From: an uncultured Actinomycetes bacterium
Lineage (GTDB): Bacteria; Actinomycetota; Actinomycetes; Nanopelagicales; Nanopelagicaceae
Length of the DNA: 44,613 nucleotides
Direction of reading: 5' to 3'
Assembly (NCBI GenBank): GCA_903834145.1
Contig: CAILHY010000021.1
Coordinates: 1 to 44,613, forward strand
The stretch's first letter is position 1. Every line of letters starts with the position of its first letter. The notes under the pieces are model-generated. The model was not told the origin of the DNA. It worked only from the letters and a program-made list of their open reading frames with translations, and did no database searches. The translations under genes and the position numbers were made by a program. Shown here piece by piece: positions 43,076 to 44,613 of this stretch.

Positions 43076-44269
43076 CTACTTTTTCTTGTAGCCAGTTGGG
43101 CACACAGGTTTAACTGCACTTACTTTCTTGGTGGCATCGCCTTTTATACAGATAATGGTCGACATTTTCGATGCAACTTTTTTTACCTCAGGGATGGTTA
43201 CCAGAGCCGAAAGCGATAGGTCATTTGACGCTTTTAAGATAATCGTGGGCGAACTGTAGTGAAAACCAAACGCTTTAACTCTTAATATTCCCCTTTCAAT
43301 ATTCACAGAAGTTGTCGCAATTTGTACCGTTCCATCTGTGTTAACAACAGAAATTTCTACACGAGGTGATTTTGTTAAAACGTTTTGTGGCCATCTGCAA
43401 TCCAGATACGCGATGGGAATGTCAGCGGTGAAGAACCCTTGATTAACCTCTCCCGTAGACAATTTATGTGGAGCACCTATATTAAACTTTAACGTTTCAT
43501 TGTCTGACATATATGGCTGTCCAGCACCAATTGCATTGGTAGATGTGACCGGATATCCAAATCCCCCGCAGGTAGGATCCCAAAAAGACCCTCCGCTAAT
43601 TGAACTTAAGTGATCGATAACAAAATAGAGAACTGGGCGCTCTCCATCAGAAATTGTTGTGTCCTGTACGGGAGTATTTAAGAGTGCGTACTTCTCAGCC
43701 GAATTCAGGGATGTGGAAAGGAATGGGCTTGCAATAAAAGTGTAGCGACTACCGACAGCAAGCTTCTCCTCAGAATAAGATGCATTTGCGCCATATAATC
43801 CAACTTCTTCCGGTTTCAACCAGGAAGTTCGTAGCACCAATTTAAATTTTTCACCAGACTTTATTTCGGAAGGATCAATATCTAGAAATGTGAACCACAT
43901 TGCTGGATAGCTCTTTTTATAAACTGGACTTATATAATTCTCACCATTTAATGAAGCTGTAACTACTAATTTACGCGTAACGGCATTCAAATCCTTGTAA
44001 GTCCAAACCGAGCCACTGTTGTCGATGGTTTGACCATACTCGTCGAGAAAATTCCCTGAAGCCGGTTGAAGTAGTTGCAGACTAGAAGATTTTCCATTTG
44101 GGTACAAAACAAGCAGGGACTCTATACAGTCTAACTCTGAAGTATTCATGCATGGGCGCAATGCCTTTTGCATACTTGATGATCGATCTATGTCACCAAT
44201 CGCAGTTGGAATAAGCGCAAGAGTTAGAACGGAAACTAAAGGGATTAAGAGAATCCGAATCAATTTCAT
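43076..44269 (-). CDS. Secreted protein with C-terminal CPTGYKKK motif
   Basis: The 397-residue protein has a signal peptide (IRILLIPLVSVLTLALIPTAIG). A mainly beta domain follows with paired Cys (PCMNTSELDC, PTCGGFGYP), then a C-terminal module ending TIICIKGDATKKVSAVKPVCPTGYKKK. I believe similar Cys/Lys-rich tails recur in acI-type secreted proteins, from memory only. It may be a sorting or wall-binding element. No enzyme motif is seen. The gene is bounded by the tRNA and its 19-base partial copy and looks more AT-rich than the flanking genes, so it may be transferred cargo. Confidence 0.8.
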   Translation of the reverse strand: MKLIRILLIPLVSVLTLALIPTAIGDIDRSSSMQKALRPCMNTSELDCIESLLVLYPNGKSSSLQLLQPASGNFLDEYGQTIDNSGSVWTYKDLNAVTRKLVVTASLNGENYISPVYKKSYPAMWFTFLDIDPSEIKSGEKFKLVLRTSWLKPEEVGLYGANASYSEEKLAVGSRYTFIASPFLSTSLNSAEKYALLNTPVQDTTISDGERPVLYFVIDHLSSISGGSFWDPTCGGFGYPVTSTNAIGAGQPYMSDNETLKFNIGAPHKLSTGEVNQGFFTADIPIAYLDCRWPQNVLTKSPRVEISVVNTDGTVQIATTSVNIERGILRVKAFGFHYSSPTIILKASNDLSLSALVTIPEVKKVASKMSTIICIKGDATKKVSAVKPVCPTGYKKK

Positions 44270-44440
44270 AGATGAATTCTAACTTCTTTAGGTAATACCG
44301 CTTAGTGCTTGGTACGCAACCTAAACCCTGAGTGTAAGAATCTAACAATGGGCGATCTACATTGATCCGCCAGCCCAATGACAGAGGCAGTAGGAGCGAG
44401 AGCGCTGCCCGAGTGCAGATGAATTAGAATTTCTGCGAAC

Positions 44441-44515
44441 TGGTGCCCCGAGTGGGGGTCGAACCCACACTGGGAGGATTTTAAGTCCTCTGTCTCTGCC
44501 ATTGGATTACGGGGC
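44441..44515 (-). tRNA. tRNA with anticodon UAA (Leu)
   Basis: On the minus strand the sequence GCCCCGU pairs with UCGGGGC (six pairs plus a T-T), with discriminator A and encoded CCA. The anticodon stem GAGGA/TCCTC encloses CTTAAAA, giving UAA, which reads the Leu codon UUA. The T-arm GTGGG-TTCGACC-CCCAC is intact. The D-arm is weak. The variable loop is only about 5 bases, whereas bacterial tRNA-Leu normally has a long variable arm. Identity rests on the anticodon. Length is 75 bases including CCA. Confidence 0.85.
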
Positions 44516-44516
44516 C

Positions 44517-44550
44517 AGAAAGGCGCTGCCGCACTGGCCTACGCCTTTCT
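44517..44550. terminator. Hairpin next to the tRNA 5' end
   Basis: A perfect 9-base stem agaaaggcg/cgcctttct (44517-44525 with 44542-44550) ends 2 bases before the mature tRNA start on the minus strand. It could terminate an upstream transcript from outside the window or guide 5' processing. Confidence 0.5.
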
Positions 44551-44613
44551 TAACTAAATCTGATTATCCAGCTAGAAGTGTGATGGTGTCTGAATCTAAG
44601 TGAGCATTTGATG

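Overview
The window looks like the chromosome of an actinobacterium of moderate GC (by eye near 50%, not counted). Several gene neighbourhoods are typical of that phylum: prfB-ftsE-ftsX-smpB-ssrA, ispH facing xseA-xseB, a PIN-PhoH ATPase (PhoH2) near an isoprenyl diphosphate synthase, DUF3817-SURF1 facing DUF4307-greA, and small TadE/Flp-type pilus genes. Very short intergenic gaps, many 4-base start/stop overlaps, and secreted proteins with a Lys-rich CPTGYKKK tail would suit a freshwater acI-type (Nanopelagicales-like) lineage. That finer placement is inference.

Layout. Positions 1-7.2 kb are an accessory surface-protein region: an Ala/Pro-rich protein cut by the window edge, a 1253-residue lipoprotein with InlB-like repeats and a hairpin-rich leader, a truncated Lcl-type fragment, a TetR regulator, and a collagen-like/Lcl gene split by one in-frame TAA. 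From 7.3 to 22.9 kb comes mostly housekeeping: tmRNA, smpB, ftsX, ftsE, prfB, an orphan pilin-like cluster, ispH, xseAB, class I fumarase, a transglycosylase-like protein, phoH2, a Z-prenyl synthase, SURF1 and greA. From 23 to 27.8 kb a two-gene ABC exporter stands divergently to two overlapping MFS exporters. A Bax inhibitor-like membrane protein and a nitroreductase follow.

From 29.5 to 42 kb thirteen minus-strand genes form one catabolic island. It starts with a ribose-type ABC importer (binding protein, single-domain ATPase, permease). Then come a DHDPS-family lyase, a galactonate-dehydratase-like enolase-superfamily enzyme, an SDR, a class III CoA-transferase, two crotonases, a GH88/GH105-like hydrolase, a GntR/FCD regulator, a metallo-beta-lactamase-fold protein and an HSL-type esterase. 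The mix of sugar-acid and acyl-CoA chemistry under one regulator is the best candidate here for an undescribed pathway, perhaps breakdown of an acylated or uronate-containing sugar.

The right end (42.2-44.6 kb) holds two secreted proteins of unknown function and a tRNA with anticodon UAA. A 19-base exact copy of that tRNA's 3' part lies about 1.5 kb downstream, like an attachment-site scar. Another unusual trait is short tandem repeats that contain stop codons at gene ends (430-462, 9430-9502, 12046-12141, 17574-17612).
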